From contig NZ_JAEHOK010000004.1 of assembly GCF_016236915.1 (NCBI RefSeq), forward strand, positions 124,001 to 188,000: 64,000 nt of DNA. The letters run 5' to 3'. This document shows positions 45,649 through 53,335 of the stretch, in pieces. Below the pieces are notes generated by a model. That model was not told where the DNA came from and searched no databases. It was given only the letters and a program-made list of their open reading frames with translations. A program made the translations under genes and the position numbers. This DNA comes from Salegentibacter maritimus (GTDB lineage: Bacteria > Bacteroidota > Bacteroidia > Flavobacteriales > Flavobacteriaceae). The stretch's first letter is position 1, and each line of letters opens with the position of its first letter.

Positions 45649-45969
45649 ATGGCAAATCCAGAGCATAACATAGAAGAATCTATCAATTTGAAATTTTTTC
45701 TCACCATGTTTGAGCCTGTTCGCTTTGAACTTGTAAAGCACCTGGCTGATGGAAAGGAACGTAGCATCAAAGAAATTGCAGAAAATTTCACGCAGGATAG
45801 ATCAGTAATTTCAAGACATCTAGAACAACTGCAAACACAAGGTATCGTTATAAAAGAGAAACGCTCAAGACATACTTTCTACACACTTGATTGTGAATTA
45901 ATTACTCAACATATTGAGAAAACTGCTAAATCATTGAGAGATTTAATGAATGTACATACTAAGAACTAA
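45649..45969 (+). CDS. ArsR-family winged-helix transcriptional regulator
   Basis: A 106-aa single-domain winged helix: FEPVRFELVKHLADGKERSIKEIAEN, then the recognition helix QDRSVISRHLEQLQTQGIV and the wing EKRSRHTFYTL. No Cys pair for metal sensing is visible, so it is probably not an arsenic sensor. Palindromes bearing TATGCATA lie in its own promoter and in the gap before the next gene, so it likely controls itself and the NAD(P)-binding protein downstream. Confidence 0.83.
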   Translation: MANPEHNIEESINLKFFLTMFEPVRFELVKHLADGKERSIKEIAENFTQDRSVISRHLEQLQTQGIVIKEKRSRHTFYTLDCELITQHIEKTAKSLRDLMNVHTKN

Positions 45970-45986
45970 AAAAATTTAATTCAAAA

Positions 45987-46004
45987 TATGCATATGTGTG
46001 CATA
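45987..46004 (+). promoter_or_regulatory. Palindromic operator before the NAD(P)-binding gene
   Basis: TATGCA-N6-TGCATA is a perfect inverted repeat in the 49-base gap between the ArsR-type gene and its neighbour. It shares the octamer TATGCATA with the ArsR promoter. A second regulated start or a roadblock site is possible. Confidence 0.5.
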
Positions 46005-46018
46005 CAACCAAATAAAAA

Positions 46019-46852
46019 ATGAAAGAACATAAAAAAAGACATTTTCTTGTTGTAGCGGCAGCATCTCGTGGTGCACGCTTCTTTGTAAAAAAGGCATTAA
46101 GACAAGGTCACGATGTCACAGCACTTTGCCGTGCAGTAGATGATAAAGCGGCACTAAGACGAATGAATGATGTATTGGAAAATACAAATCTAACTCCTGA
46201 CGGAATAGCGACTAATAACAAAACAGGTAAATTAAAAGCAAAGAATAGCAACATTTTAAAGCCGGAAACTTATGCTCAACTTCTCAAAGAAGACAAGTCT
46301 ATAGATGCAATTTGTTGTTTTGTTGGGGTGACAAAGACCAAAGACATGATAAATTCTAAAAACACACTTTACACCGATACGATTCAAGCAATAGTCGATG
46401 GCCAGCGAAATAGCCGTTGGGTAGAAACATTATATCATGGTTCGGTAGGCACCGAAGGCGTTCCGGGGAAAAGCCTAACCGCATGGCCTGCGAATTACAA
46501 TATGTTATCAAATCTTGTTCAAGTGATTTTTCCAATTTTTAAAAATGTAACCAAGAGCGAGACAATCCTTGCTAAGGCTCAACCGGAAGGTTTAGATTTT
46601 ATCATATTCAGACCTGCTGCATTAAAAGATACACCTGCCAAAAGACGGTACGCATATGTTTTTAACACGACAGGATTAAATAGTGAAAAGCTCCCATTAA
46701 AATATGCCAAAAGAACAATTGGTAGAGAAGATACTGCCGAAGAGATATTAAGAGTTGCCACATTATCCAATGATGAAAAAAAACAATGGTATGGTCAAGG
46801 TGTATATCTAGTAGATATGAAAGATAATTATTTCAAAATATTCAAGAAATAA
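46019..46852 (+). CDS. NAD(P)-binding Rossmann-fold protein (NmrA/SDR-like)
   Basis: A 277-aa protein with an N-terminal beta-alpha-beta start HFLVVAAASRGARFFVKKAL. The glycine-rich loop is degenerate compared with GxxGxxG. The rest follows atypical SDR/NmrA proteins, with YHGSVGTEGVPGKSL and DFIIFRPAALKDTP. It could be a redox-sensing or oxidoreductase protein; the substrate is unknown. It is cotranscribed with, or controlled by, the ArsR-type gene immediately upstream. There is no signal peptide. Confidence 0.6.
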   Translation: MKEHKKRHFLVVAAASRGARFFVKKALRQGHDVTALCRAVDDKAALRRMNDVLENTNLTPDGIATNNKTGKLKAKNSNILKPETYAQLLKEDKSIDAICCFVGVTKTKDMINSKNTLYTDTIQAIVDGQRNSRWVETLYHGSVGTEGVPGKSLTAWPANYNMLSNLVQVIFPIFKNVTKSETILAKAQPEGLDFIIFRPAALKDTPAKRRYAYVFNTTGLNSEKLPLKYAKRTIGREDTAEEILRVATLSNDEKKQWYGQGVYLVDMKDNYFKIFKK

Positions 46853-46954
46853 TATAAAAACAACATTCTATAAAGCGAGTTAGATGATTGAATCGTACCC
46901 TTGTGATATCAAGTAAGCGACCAAAAAAGGCTTTAACCACCAGGCCTATAGCCA

Positions 46955-46975
46955 CCCCTCCTTTAAAAGGAGGGG
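46955..46975. terminator. G/C-rich hairpin between convergent genes
   Basis: CCCCTCCTTT (46955-46964) and AAAGGAGGGG (46966-46975) form a strong symmetric stem between the convergent NAD(P)-binding and FNR genes. No long U-run follows on either strand. It resembles the CCCCTCCTTT-type palindromes scattered in flavobacterial genomes. Confidence 0.5.
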
Positions 46976-47052
46976 AACTAATAACCATAAAAGGCATTTC
47001 TTTTACTCCCTTTAAGTAACCTGTTTCAAATTTACTTCGAGAGCTAAAAAGC

Positions 47053-48117
47053 CTACACGCCAATACTCTGTACCACTTCTTTTTTGGCTTCTTTTTTACT
47101 ACCGTCAAATCCGGTTACGCCACCAACGGTGGTATATTTAAGTACATATTTTTTATCGGGAAAAATACGGTTGTAAGCACTTTGACACATAATAGCCGCT
47201 TCGTGAAACCCGGAAAGAATTAATTTCAATTTTCCTTTATAAGTGTTTACATCACCAATAGCATACACCCCTGGGATATTGGTTTGATAATCATAGGAAT
47301 TATCAACTTTTATAGCGTTTTTTTCAATTTCGAGTCCCCAATTTCCAATGGGCCCCAGTTTTGGCGACAAGCCAAATAATGGGATAAAATCGTCTACCTC
47401 TTTAAATTCTTCTCCGCGGGCTTCATCTTTATGCCTAATTACCACTTGCTCAAGCCTGTCTTCTCCTCTTAGGCCAACTACCTCAGCATTGGTAATCATT
47501 TCTATCTTACCTAGTTTTGCCAATTCTGAAACTCTTTCTACAGAATCCAGGGCACCACGAAATTCTGCCCTTCTATGTACCAGCGCAACTTCAGCAGCAA
47601 CATCAGCCAGGTAAATAGCCCAATCTAAAGCCGAGTCTCCTCCCCCGGCAATCACTACTTTTTTATCGCGGTAAACTTCAGGATCTTTAATAAAATAAGA
47701 AACACCTTTATCTTCAAAATCGGCAATATTTGAAATTGGAGGTTTTCTGGGTTCAAAAGAACCTAAGCCGCCGGCAATAGCTACCACCGGAGCGTGGTGT
47801 TTTGTTCCCTTATTGGTAGTTACTATAAAGGTACCATCATCCAGCTTTTCTAAAGTTTCGGCGCGTTCTCCTAAAGTGAATCCCGGCTGAAAAGGTTTAA
47901 TTTGCTCCATTAAATTATTTACCAGATCTCCAGCTAAAATTTCGGGAAATGCCGGAATATCGTAAATGGGTTTTTTAGGGTATATCTCAGAACACTGCCC
48001 GCCGGGTTGCGGTAGGGCATCTATTAAATGGGTTTTTAGCTTTAACAATCCCGCTTCAAAAACGGTAAATAAACCGGTTGGCCCGGCTCCTATAATGAGG
48101 ATATCTGTTTTAATCAT
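47053..48117 (-). CDS. Ferredoxin--NADP(+) reductase (thioredoxin-reductase-like)
   Basis: A 354-aa flavoprotein. The FAD motif is DILIIGAGPTGLF near the start, PGGQCSEIYP near residue 38, and the NADPH motif VVIAGGGDSALDWAIYLAD near 156. The Cys-x-x-Cys of thioredoxin reductase is absent, which fits the TrxR-like FNR class. Position at the end of the sulfite reductase and siroheme operon suggests that it supplies electrons via ferredoxin to the NirA-type reductase. The ATG overlaps the end of the siroheme gene; a GTG lies one codon earlier. Confidence 0.85.
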   Translation of the reverse strand: MIKTDILIIGAGPTGLFTVFEAGLLKLKTHLIDALPQPGGQCSEIYPKKPIYDIPAFPEILAGDLVNNLMEQIKPFQPGFTLGERAETLEKLDDGTFIVTTNKGTKHHAPVVAIAGGLGSFEPRKPPISNIADFEDKGVSYFIKDPEVYRDKKVVIAGGGDSALDWAIYLADVAAEVALVHRRAEFRGALDSVERVSELAKLGKIEMITNAEVVGLRGEDRLEQVVIRHKDEARGEEFKEVDDFIPLFGLSPKLGPIGNWGLEIEKNAIKVDNSYDYQTNIPGVYAIGDVNTYKGKLKLILSGFHEAAIMCQSAYNRIFPDKKYVLKYTTVGGVTGFDGSKKEAKKEVVQSIGV

Positions 48118-48703
48118 CACTCTTATTTTTAACTTTTAATGATTCGGTTATAGTATTCATTTGTTCCACTTTGGCTTCAAAGTCGCCTTTAATAGTGCTA
48201 CGGTATTCATTAAGATTTTCTACCATTTGGTTTATATTTTCGGGAATAACTTCCTCGAAAAACTGGCGCAAACGCTTGGCAGCTGTAGGCGATTTTCCAT
48301 TGGTAGAAATCGCAATTTTTACGTGCCCCTTATTTACAATTCCACCCATATAAAAATCACAGAGTTCAGGCGTATCAGCAATATTCGCTAGCAAATAGCG
48401 TTTTTTTGCATGGCGGTGTACACGTTTGTTGAGTTTCGCATCGTTAGTAGCTGCAATTACAAAGTGCCGGTTTTTCAAGTATTTTTTCTTATACCGGCCT
48501 TTGGTTAATTTGGCGCCATGTTTCTTTGCAAGCTCTTCTGTTTCCGGCAAAAACCATGTTGCAACCACTTCTACATTAGCCCTGGGACTGGATTTAAATA
48601 GAAAGTGAAGTTTCTCATGCCCTACACTTCCACCACCAACCACTAAAATATTTAGCTTATTGACTTTTAAGAATACCGGGTATAATTCGTTTCTCTCTTC
48701 CAT
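48110..48703 (-). CDS. Precorrin-2 dehydrogenase / sirohydrochlorin ferrochelatase (CysG N-terminal type)
   Basis: A 197-aa Met8p/CysG-A-like protein. NAD-binding NILVVGGGSVGHEKLHFL is at about residue 15, and VIAATNDAKLNKRVHRHA and FYMGGIVNKGHVKIAISTNGKSPTAAKRLR follow. It oxidises precorrin-2 and may insert iron to give siroheme, the cofactor of the sulfite reductase in this operon. It stands between the CobA-type methyltransferase (6-base gap) and FNR (8-base overlap). Confidence 0.9.
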   Translation of the reverse strand: MEERNELYPVFLKVNKLNILVVGGGSVGHEKLHFLFKSSPRANVEVVATWFLPETEELAKKHGAKLTKGRYKKKYLKNRHFVIAATNDAKLNKRVHRHAKKRYLLANIADTPELCDFYMGGIVNKGHVKIAISTNGKSPTAAKRLRQFFEEVIPENINQMVENLNEYRSTIKGDFEAKVEQMNTITESLKVKNKSDD

Positions 48704-48709
48704 AAGCCC

Positions 48710-49495
48710 CTAGGCCCCAAATGGGGAATTTATAATTACTGGTTCCTGAATTGCGTTTTTCATTACCGACTCTAATTTCCCGCTTTCTTTAACAACTTCG
48801 CCAATCACGATAATGGCAGGTGCGGTTAATCGCTTTTCTGCAACTACTTTTTCTATACTTTTTATGGTTCCAAAACCCGACTTTTCATTGGCTGTGGTTC
48901 CATTCTGAATAATCCCTACCGGAATATTCTCTTTTCCGTAATAACTAAAAATCTCAACAATTTCCCGGAGTTTTGCCATTCCCATCAAAATCACCACCGT
49001 TGCGGTAGATTGCGCTGCCAAACGAACATCTTCTGAAATTTTCTTTTGGGTTGTGGTCCCTGTTATTACCCAAAAACTCTCGGAGGTGCCACGTTGGGTA
49101 AGTGGAATCCCCACATTGGCCGGAACGGCAATAGAGGAAGTAATCCCCGAAACTACCGCGGTTTCCAGGCCATATTGTTTTGCATAGTTAATCTCTTCTG
49201 AGCCTCTTCCAAAAATAAATGGATCGCCTCCTTTTAGCCTAACTACGTGACCTCTCTCCAGCGCATACTTTACAATAAGTTCGTTAATCTCATCTTGAGA
49301 ATAGCGATGTTTATCCTTTCTTTTTCCTACAAAAATATGTTCGGCTTGTGGGGCGTATTCCAATAAATCGCGATTAATAAGCGCATCAAAAAGCACCACT
49401 TTGGCATCTTTTAAAGCGTTTAAAGCCTTAAGTGTTATCAATTCCGGATCTCCGGGCCCGGCGCCTACCACGCTTAATTTTGGTGAATTATACAT
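48710..49495 (-). CDS. cobA: Uroporphyrinogen-III C-methyltransferase
   Basis: A 261-aa SUMT that adds two SAM-derived methyls to uroporphyrinogen III, the branch to siroheme. Motifs are SVVGAGPGDPELITLKAL, LKGGDPFIFGRG, SGITSSIAVPANVGIPLTQR and the C-terminal TAPAIIVIGEVV. I start at the ATG preceded by a clear AGGAGG six bases upstream, rare in this window; an earlier in-frame ATG lies 27 bases upstream. The start overlaps the end of the sulfite reductase gene. Confidence 0.93.
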   Translation of the reverse strand: MYNSPKLSVVGAGPGDPELITLKALNALKDAKVVLFDALINRDLLEYAPQAEHIFVGKRKDKHRYSQDEINELIVKYALERGHVVRLKGGDPFIFGRGSEEINYAKQYGLETAVVSGITSSIAVPANVGIPLTQRGTSESFWVITGTTTQKKISEDVRLAAQSTATVVILMGMAKLREIVEIFSYYGKENIPVGIIQNGTTANEKSGFGTIKSIEKVVAEKRLTAPAIIVIGEVVKESGKLESVMKNAIQEPVIINSPFGA

Positions 49496-51581
49496 CTTGT
49501 ACCTCCTTTGTTCTAAATGCATCTACTCTTTTTAAGAACAAATGCGCATCTTCTAAATATTTATTGGCAAAAGCTTCAGTGGGATCGTGCTCATTCATTT
49601 GGTAGGCAAACTCTTTAAAAGAATTTGCCAACTCAATTTTGCCGGTGTCTATAAATAACTCATCAAACTGAGAGATAATCCCGGCCTGGGTATTGGTTTT
49701 CACGTCTTCTGCAAGCAATAATGCTTTAGCTGAATTTACAATAGACGTATAGGAATGATAAATACTATCGGCCCAGGCTTTTCGCTCCAATGCACTTTTA
49801 GCATTATCTATCTTTTCTTCACTTTCAAATAACAAAGTTGCGATAAGATCTATAACCACGCCGGCACACTCGCCTACTCCAACCGCTTTTATATAAGGCT
49901 TTTCGTGCCCCCAATCCACATATTCATTTTCGGTAATAGTTGAAGTATCGGCAAGTTCTTTTAATAAATCATAGAAATAGGTTTTCCCCTGTCTATCATA
50001 GTATTCTGCAAATTTTTCTTCAGAATTGGCATTCGCCTCGAAATCGTTAAGTAGCAATCGCAATGCTTGTGACCCTCGCTTACTGGGCACTTTTACAACT
50101 TTATCGGCAAAACGACCTTTTCCGTTTCCAAGTGTTCCACCACCCAGTAAAACCTGAAGTGCTGGTGCCACGGTTTTTCCAACTTTTACAGACATTCCCT
50201 GAAAACCTATCTCGGCCATATTATGCTGGCCACAGGCATTCATACATCCACTAATTTTTATGGTGATGTCTTTTCCGTTTATAAACTGCGGATATTCCTC
50301 TTTTAAAACATCTTCCAAAACATCTGCAATTCCCGTACTGCTGGCAATACCAAGGTTACAGGTATCGGTACCCGGGCAGGCGGTAATATCTACGGTTTTG
50401 TCGTAACCGGTTTCAGCGTAACCAAGTTTTTTTAATTCTGAATAGAAAAAAGGCAGAAACGCTTCTCTAACATGACGAATTAGGATATCCTGTCTTAAAC
50501 TAAGTCTGATTTCATTTCCCGCATATTTTTTAACCAAATCGGCAAGTTTCCTGGCACCTCCGGTATAAAAATCACCTAGCGGCACACGAATTCCCACGGC
50601 AAATAAGCCTTCCTGTTTCTGCGGAATTACGTTGGTGTTTTTCCAGGTTTCAAAGTGCTTTTTATCTTCAATTTCAACCTGAGGAACCTCAACTTTCTGA
50701 AGTAGTGGTTCTACCTCAAATTTTTCAATTTCAAAATCTGGATGATTTTTAGAAAGTGCCGTATTTTGCTCAGACACCAATTTCATAAAAGCTTCTTTAC
50801 CTATATCTTTTATAAGAAACTTCATTCTGGCTTTCAGTCTCTTTTTGCGTTCACCATATCTATCAAAAACCCGTAAGACCCCTTCAATTAAAGGAAGAAG
50901 TTCTTCGGCCGGTAAAAATTCATAAAGTTCATCGGCGTGTCTTGGCTGAGAACCGAGTCCGCCGCCCAACATTACTTTAAATCCGCGTTTCCCGTCTTTC
51001 AACTTTGCAATAAAGCCCAGATCATGAATATAGCTAAGTGCCGTATCTTCTTCTGAAGAAGAAAAAGACATCTTAAATTTCCTTCCCATTTCCTGGCAAA
51101 TAGGATTCCGCAGGAAAAACTGGAAAGTTCCATGGGCGTAAGGAGAGACATCAAAAGGCTCATTTTTATCTATCCCTGCAGTTGGGGAGGCCGTTACGTT
51201 TCTCACCGTATTTCCACAAGCTTCCCGCAAGGTAATGTCATCTTTTTCAAGTTGCGCCCAAAGTTCTGGCGTTCTATCCAGACTAACATGATGAATTTGA
51301 ATATCCTGGCGCGTGGTAATATGCAATCGGCCTTTGGAATATTCATCAGAAACATCGGCTATTCTATGTAATTGTTCTGAAGTGACTCTTCCAAATGGCA
51401 GTTTTATACGAACCATTTGCACCCCAGCCTGTCTTTGTCCATATACACCACGCGCCAAACGCAGGCTTCGGAATTTTTCTTCATCGGCTTTTCCTTCACG
51501 AAACAGCCTGATTTTTTTCTCTAAATCAAGGATATCTTGCTCAACTACCGGGTTTTCTATTTCGGTTCTAAAACTTTGCAT
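49488..51581 (-). CDS. NirA-type (ferredoxin) sulfite/nitrite reductase with C-terminal helical extension
   Basis: A 697-aa siroheme/4Fe-4S reductase. Two ferredoxin-like half-domains flank siroheme domains. The cluster Cys are 402 and 408 (ACPGTDTCNLG) and 446 and 450 (SGCMNACGQHN). Context (cysH, siroheme synthesis) favours sulfite as the substrate, giving sulfide for MetY/MetZ. About 130 residues after position 565 are beyond the normal family length. They look all-helical (a HEPN-like pattern with LERKAWADSIYHSYTSIVNSAKALLL). A Cys/Met leader peptide and terminator precede the gene. Confidence 0.88.
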   Translation of the reverse strand: MQSFRTEIENPVVEQDILDLEKKIRLFREGKADEEKFRSLRLARGVYGQRQAGVQMVRIKLPFGRVTSEQLHRIADVSDEYSKGRLHITTRQDIQIHHVSLDRTPELWAQLEKDDITLREACGNTVRNVTASPTAGIDKNEPFDVSPYAHGTFQFFLRNPICQEMGRKFKMSFSSSEEDTALSYIHDLGFIAKLKDGKRGFKVMLGGGLGSQPRHADELYEFLPAEELLPLIEGVLRVFDRYGERKKRLKARMKFLIKDIGKEAFMKLVSEQNTALSKNHPDFEIEKFEVEPLLQKVEVPQVEIEDKKHFETWKNTNVIPQKQEGLFAVGIRVPLGDFYTGGARKLADLVKKYAGNEIRLSLRQDILIRHVREAFLPFFYSELKKLGYAETGYDKTVDITACPGTDTCNLGIASSTGIADVLEDVLKEEYPQFINGKDITIKISGCMNACGQHNMAEIGFQGMSVKVGKTVAPALQVLLGGGTLGNGKGRFADKVVKVPSKRGSQALRLLLNDFEANANSEEKFAEYYDRQGKTYFYDLLKELADTSTITENEYVDWGHEKPYIKAVGVGECAGVVIDLIATLLFESEEKIDNAKSALERKAWADSIYHSYTSIVNSAKALLLAEDVKTNTQAGIISQFDELFIDTGKIELANSFKEFAYQMNEHDPTEAFANKYLEDAHLFLKRVDAFRTKEVQDV

Positions 51582-51625
51582 TACTAATAATTTTTAAAAT
51601 GATGCCTAAAACAGGCGTTTAACAA

Positions 51626-51663
51626 AAAAGGTTCTTTTGTGTTTTCAACTAAAAGAACCTTTT
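51626..51663 (-). terminator. Attenuator-like terminator before sulfite reductase
   Basis: AAAAGGTTCTTTT (51626-51638) and AAAAGAACCTTTT (51651-51663) make a perfect 13-bp stem, followed by six U on the minus strand. It sits inside the operon, 45 bases before the reductase start. AUCUUUU just after the leader stop (51682 to 51676) can pair with AAAAGGU of the 5' arm (51663 to 51657), 7 bp with one G-U, giving an alternative antiterminator. Confidence 0.75.
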
Positions 51664-51686
51664 ATAAATTTTACAAAAAGATACCT

Positions 51687-51746
51687 TTAAGTGCTGGGAA
51701 TACACATAAAGCGGCACATGATAATCTGTGATTTTTCTCTATTCAT
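51687..51746 (-). CDS. Candidate Cys/Met leader peptide
   Basis: A 19-codon reading frame starting 9 bases after the cysH stop and ending in TAA just before the antiterminator segment. Residues 10-15 read MCRFMC, so two Cys and two internal Met codons are clustered. A terminating ribosome would cover AUCUUUU and let the terminator form. A ribosome stalled at the Cys codons would leave it free. Composition is less extreme than the Met or Phe leaders, and chance cannot be excluded. Confidence 0.5.
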   Translation of the reverse strand: MNREKSQIIMCRFMCIPST

Positions 51747-51755
51747 TTTTTTATA

Positions 51756-52385
51756 TTAAGCATGAAGCCCACACTCCCTATTTTCCAGAACTTTGGTGGG
51801 ATCAAAATACTTGAACTCATTTGGCAGGTCATTTTCCTCTAAATAAGCATCTAATTTTTCGTCACTCCAGTGATAAAAAGGGCTCACTTTTAACAATCCG
51901 TCTTTACTGTAACTCAAAATATCTATGCTATTCCTAAAATTCGTTTGACCCTTTCTCAGGTTGGTAAACCAAACATCAGGATTTTGCTGATTCATGGCAC
52001 GTGCAAAAGGCTCCAGTTTTACCTGCCTGGTAAACTCTTCGTGTTGAGGATTATTAATATCGGGAATTCCTCCAAAAAGTGCATCCCTATATGCTGCGGT
52101 TTGTTTTGGTATATAGAGCTTTACATTTAACTGTAATTGATCTATCACTTGTTTTGCGTGCTTGTAAGTTTGAGGGGTATTATAACCGGTATCGCACCAT
52201 ATGACCTTTATCACAGGATCTATTTCTGAAACTGCATGTAAAATTGCAGCTTCATAAGGCCTAAAGTTGGTGGTAACTACAGGTCTTTCTGCATTAGAAG
52301 TCACCCATTGTACAATCTCGGCCGGGGTTATTCCCTTGAATTGTTGGTTGAGAATTTTTAATTCTTTTTCACTGTACCGTTTCAT
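51756..52385 (-). CDS. cysH: Phosphoadenosine phosphosulfate reductase
   Basis: A 209-aa PAPS/APS reductase that makes sulfite. ATP-sulfurylase-like PP-loop features are VVTTNFRPYEAAILHAVSE and VIWCDTGYNTPQTYKHA. The catalytic Cys is in the C-terminal ECGLHA (Cys205). The extra Cys pairs that bind the 4Fe-4S cluster in APS reductases are missing, so the PAPS type is more likely. No cysDN or cysC is adjacent, so activation genes must lie elsewhere. A 65-base gap separates it from DUF2061. Confidence 0.9.
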   Translation of the reverse strand: MKRYSEKELKILNQQFKGITPAEIVQWVTSNAERPVVTTNFRPYEAAILHAVSEIDPVIKVIWCDTGYNTPQTYKHAKQVIDQLQLNVKLYIPKQTAAYRDALFGGIPDINNPQHEEFTRQVKLEPFARAMNQQNPDVWFTNLRKGQTNFRNSIDILSYSKDGLLKVSPFYHWSDEKLDAYLEENDLPNEFKYFDPTKVLENRECGLHA

Positions 52386-52450
52386 CTTTCAAAATTTTCT
52401 GGTTCTTCTAGAACCTAACTTAACTTTATATATTTTTCTAAAATTCAATT

Positions 52451-52702
52451 TCAATCTTTCCCAAAACTAATCATGTTCCAAAGTCGCTCGTGGCCAAAAT
52501 ACAAAACCATTTTAGTGACCAATTCTACCGATCCTATGGCGAGTGCAGTGTCAATTTCCCCTGTAAGAACCCAGGAAATAGCTATGGTATCTAAGGTTCC
52601 TACAATCCTCCAACTCACCGTTTTTAGAATACTTCGTAGAGGCTTCTCTGAAGTCCTGTCTTTTTTATATGTGGTTTTAGTTTTTGCCTGATCCAATATC
52701 AT
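52451..52702 (-). CDS. DUF2061 membrane protein
   Basis: An 83-aa protein. The DUF2061 core begins at about residue 23: RSILKTVSWRIVGTLDTIAISWVLTGE, then AIGSVELVTKMVLYFGHERLW. Two hydrophobic helices are likely. DUF2061 genes are repeatedly found in cys operons of Bacteroidota and may aid sulfate or sulfite handling, but the function is unproven. It is the first gene after the cys promoter and operator. The frame also opens from a TTG three codons upstream. Confidence 0.82.
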   Translation of the reverse strand: MILDQAKTKTTYKKDRTSEKPLRSILKTVSWRIVGTLDTIAISWVLTGEIDTALAIGSVELVTKMVLYFGHERLWNMISFGKD

Positions 52703-52718
52703 ACTCCTCAAAATTTTT

Positions 52719-52749
52719 AATTCTATTAACCTATAGAATTAGTAGGTTA
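52719..52749 (-). promoter_or_regulatory. Overlapping inverted repeats, candidate Rrf2 operator of the cys operon
   Basis: AATTCTAT-N6-ATAGAATT (52719-52740) and TAACCTA-N9-TAGGTTA (52727-52733 and 52743-52749) overlap each other. They sit immediately downstream of the -7 box, at the expected transcription start. A repressor bound here would block initiation. The Rrf2-type regulator is encoded directly upstream. Confidence 0.6.
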
Positions 52750-52754
52750 TAGAG

Positions 52755-52784
52755 CAAAAGTAATTTTATTTTTTTTTAGACCAA
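52755..52784 (-). promoter_or_regulatory. Promoter of the cys operon
   Basis: On the minus strand TTG (52784-52782), 19 bases, TACTTTTG (52762-52755) match the Bacteroidota -33/-7 consensus. It directs DUF2061, cysH, sulfite reductase, cobA, siroheme and FNR genes. Confidence 0.65.
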
Positions 52785-52824
52785 TAAATAATGGCCTAAT
52801 TTTCAGTTTTTAACATTAAAAAAA

Positions 52825-53241
52825 TTATTTCCTTGCTGAAATATCGGCTAAAGTATTATCGCCTAAAACCTTAAGTGTACTATCCCTAACCTGTATCATT
52901 AGGCTATGCACCGAACAGGTTTCTTCACTAGGGCAGTCGTCACACTTTTCGTAATAATTAAGGCTCACACAAGGAACCATGGCAATAGGACCTTCCAAAA
53001 CGCGTATAACCGCTGTCATTTGAATATCTTTAGGCTCTTTTATTAAATAATAGCCCCCACCCTTGCCTTTTTTGGATCCTAAAAATCCCGATTTTCGTAA
53101 TTCCAACAGAATGCTTTCGAGGAATTTTTGGGAAATATTTTCGCTTTTGGAGATTTCTGAAGTTTGCACTGGTTTCTTATCGGCTTTTTTCGCGATAAAC
53201 GCCAGGGCTTTAATACCGTATTTAGTCTTTTTTGAAAGCAT
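52825..53241 (-). CDS. Rrf2-family transcriptional regulator
   Basis: A 138-aa winged-helix protein. MLSKKTKYGIKALAFIAKK and SENISQKFLESILLELRKSGF are the DNA-binding part, with GSKKGKGGGYYL as the wing. Four Cys (91, 100, 103, 109) in a C-x8-C-x2-C-x5-C arrangement resemble the Fe-S ligand region of IscR/NsrR-type members. The longer reading frame upstream lacks family character, so I start at this Met. It lies between metZ and the cys operon and probably regulates the latter through the palindromes ahead of it. Confidence 0.85.
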   Translation of the reverse strand: MLSKKTKYGIKALAFIAKKADKKPVQTSEISKSENISQKFLESILLELRKSGFLGSKKGKGGGYYLIKEPKDIQMTAVIRVLEGPIAMVPCVSLNYYEKCDDCPSEETCSVHSLMIQVRDSTLKVLGDNTLADISARK

Positions 53242-53335
53242 ACTGCGAATATACTCAAATATTGACTTTTTTACATTTATTATAGATCTCTCTACGAAAA
53301 TATCAAAACGAAAGCATTCTGCTGAAATGAGCATA

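Noticed and set aside
46842-47108. 88-aa minus-strand reading frame between convergent genes
   Set aside because: It overlaps the end of FNR and an intergenic hairpin, with no family resemblance or start context.
52386-52450. Terminator or leader between DUF2061 and cysH
   Set aside because: A GGTTCT-TC/AGAACC palindrome is present but no U-run or codon-biased mini-frame accompanies it.
53242-53334. Longer Rrf2 N-terminus
   Set aside because: The 31 extra residues lack any domain match, while MLSKKTKYGIKAL is the canonical start.
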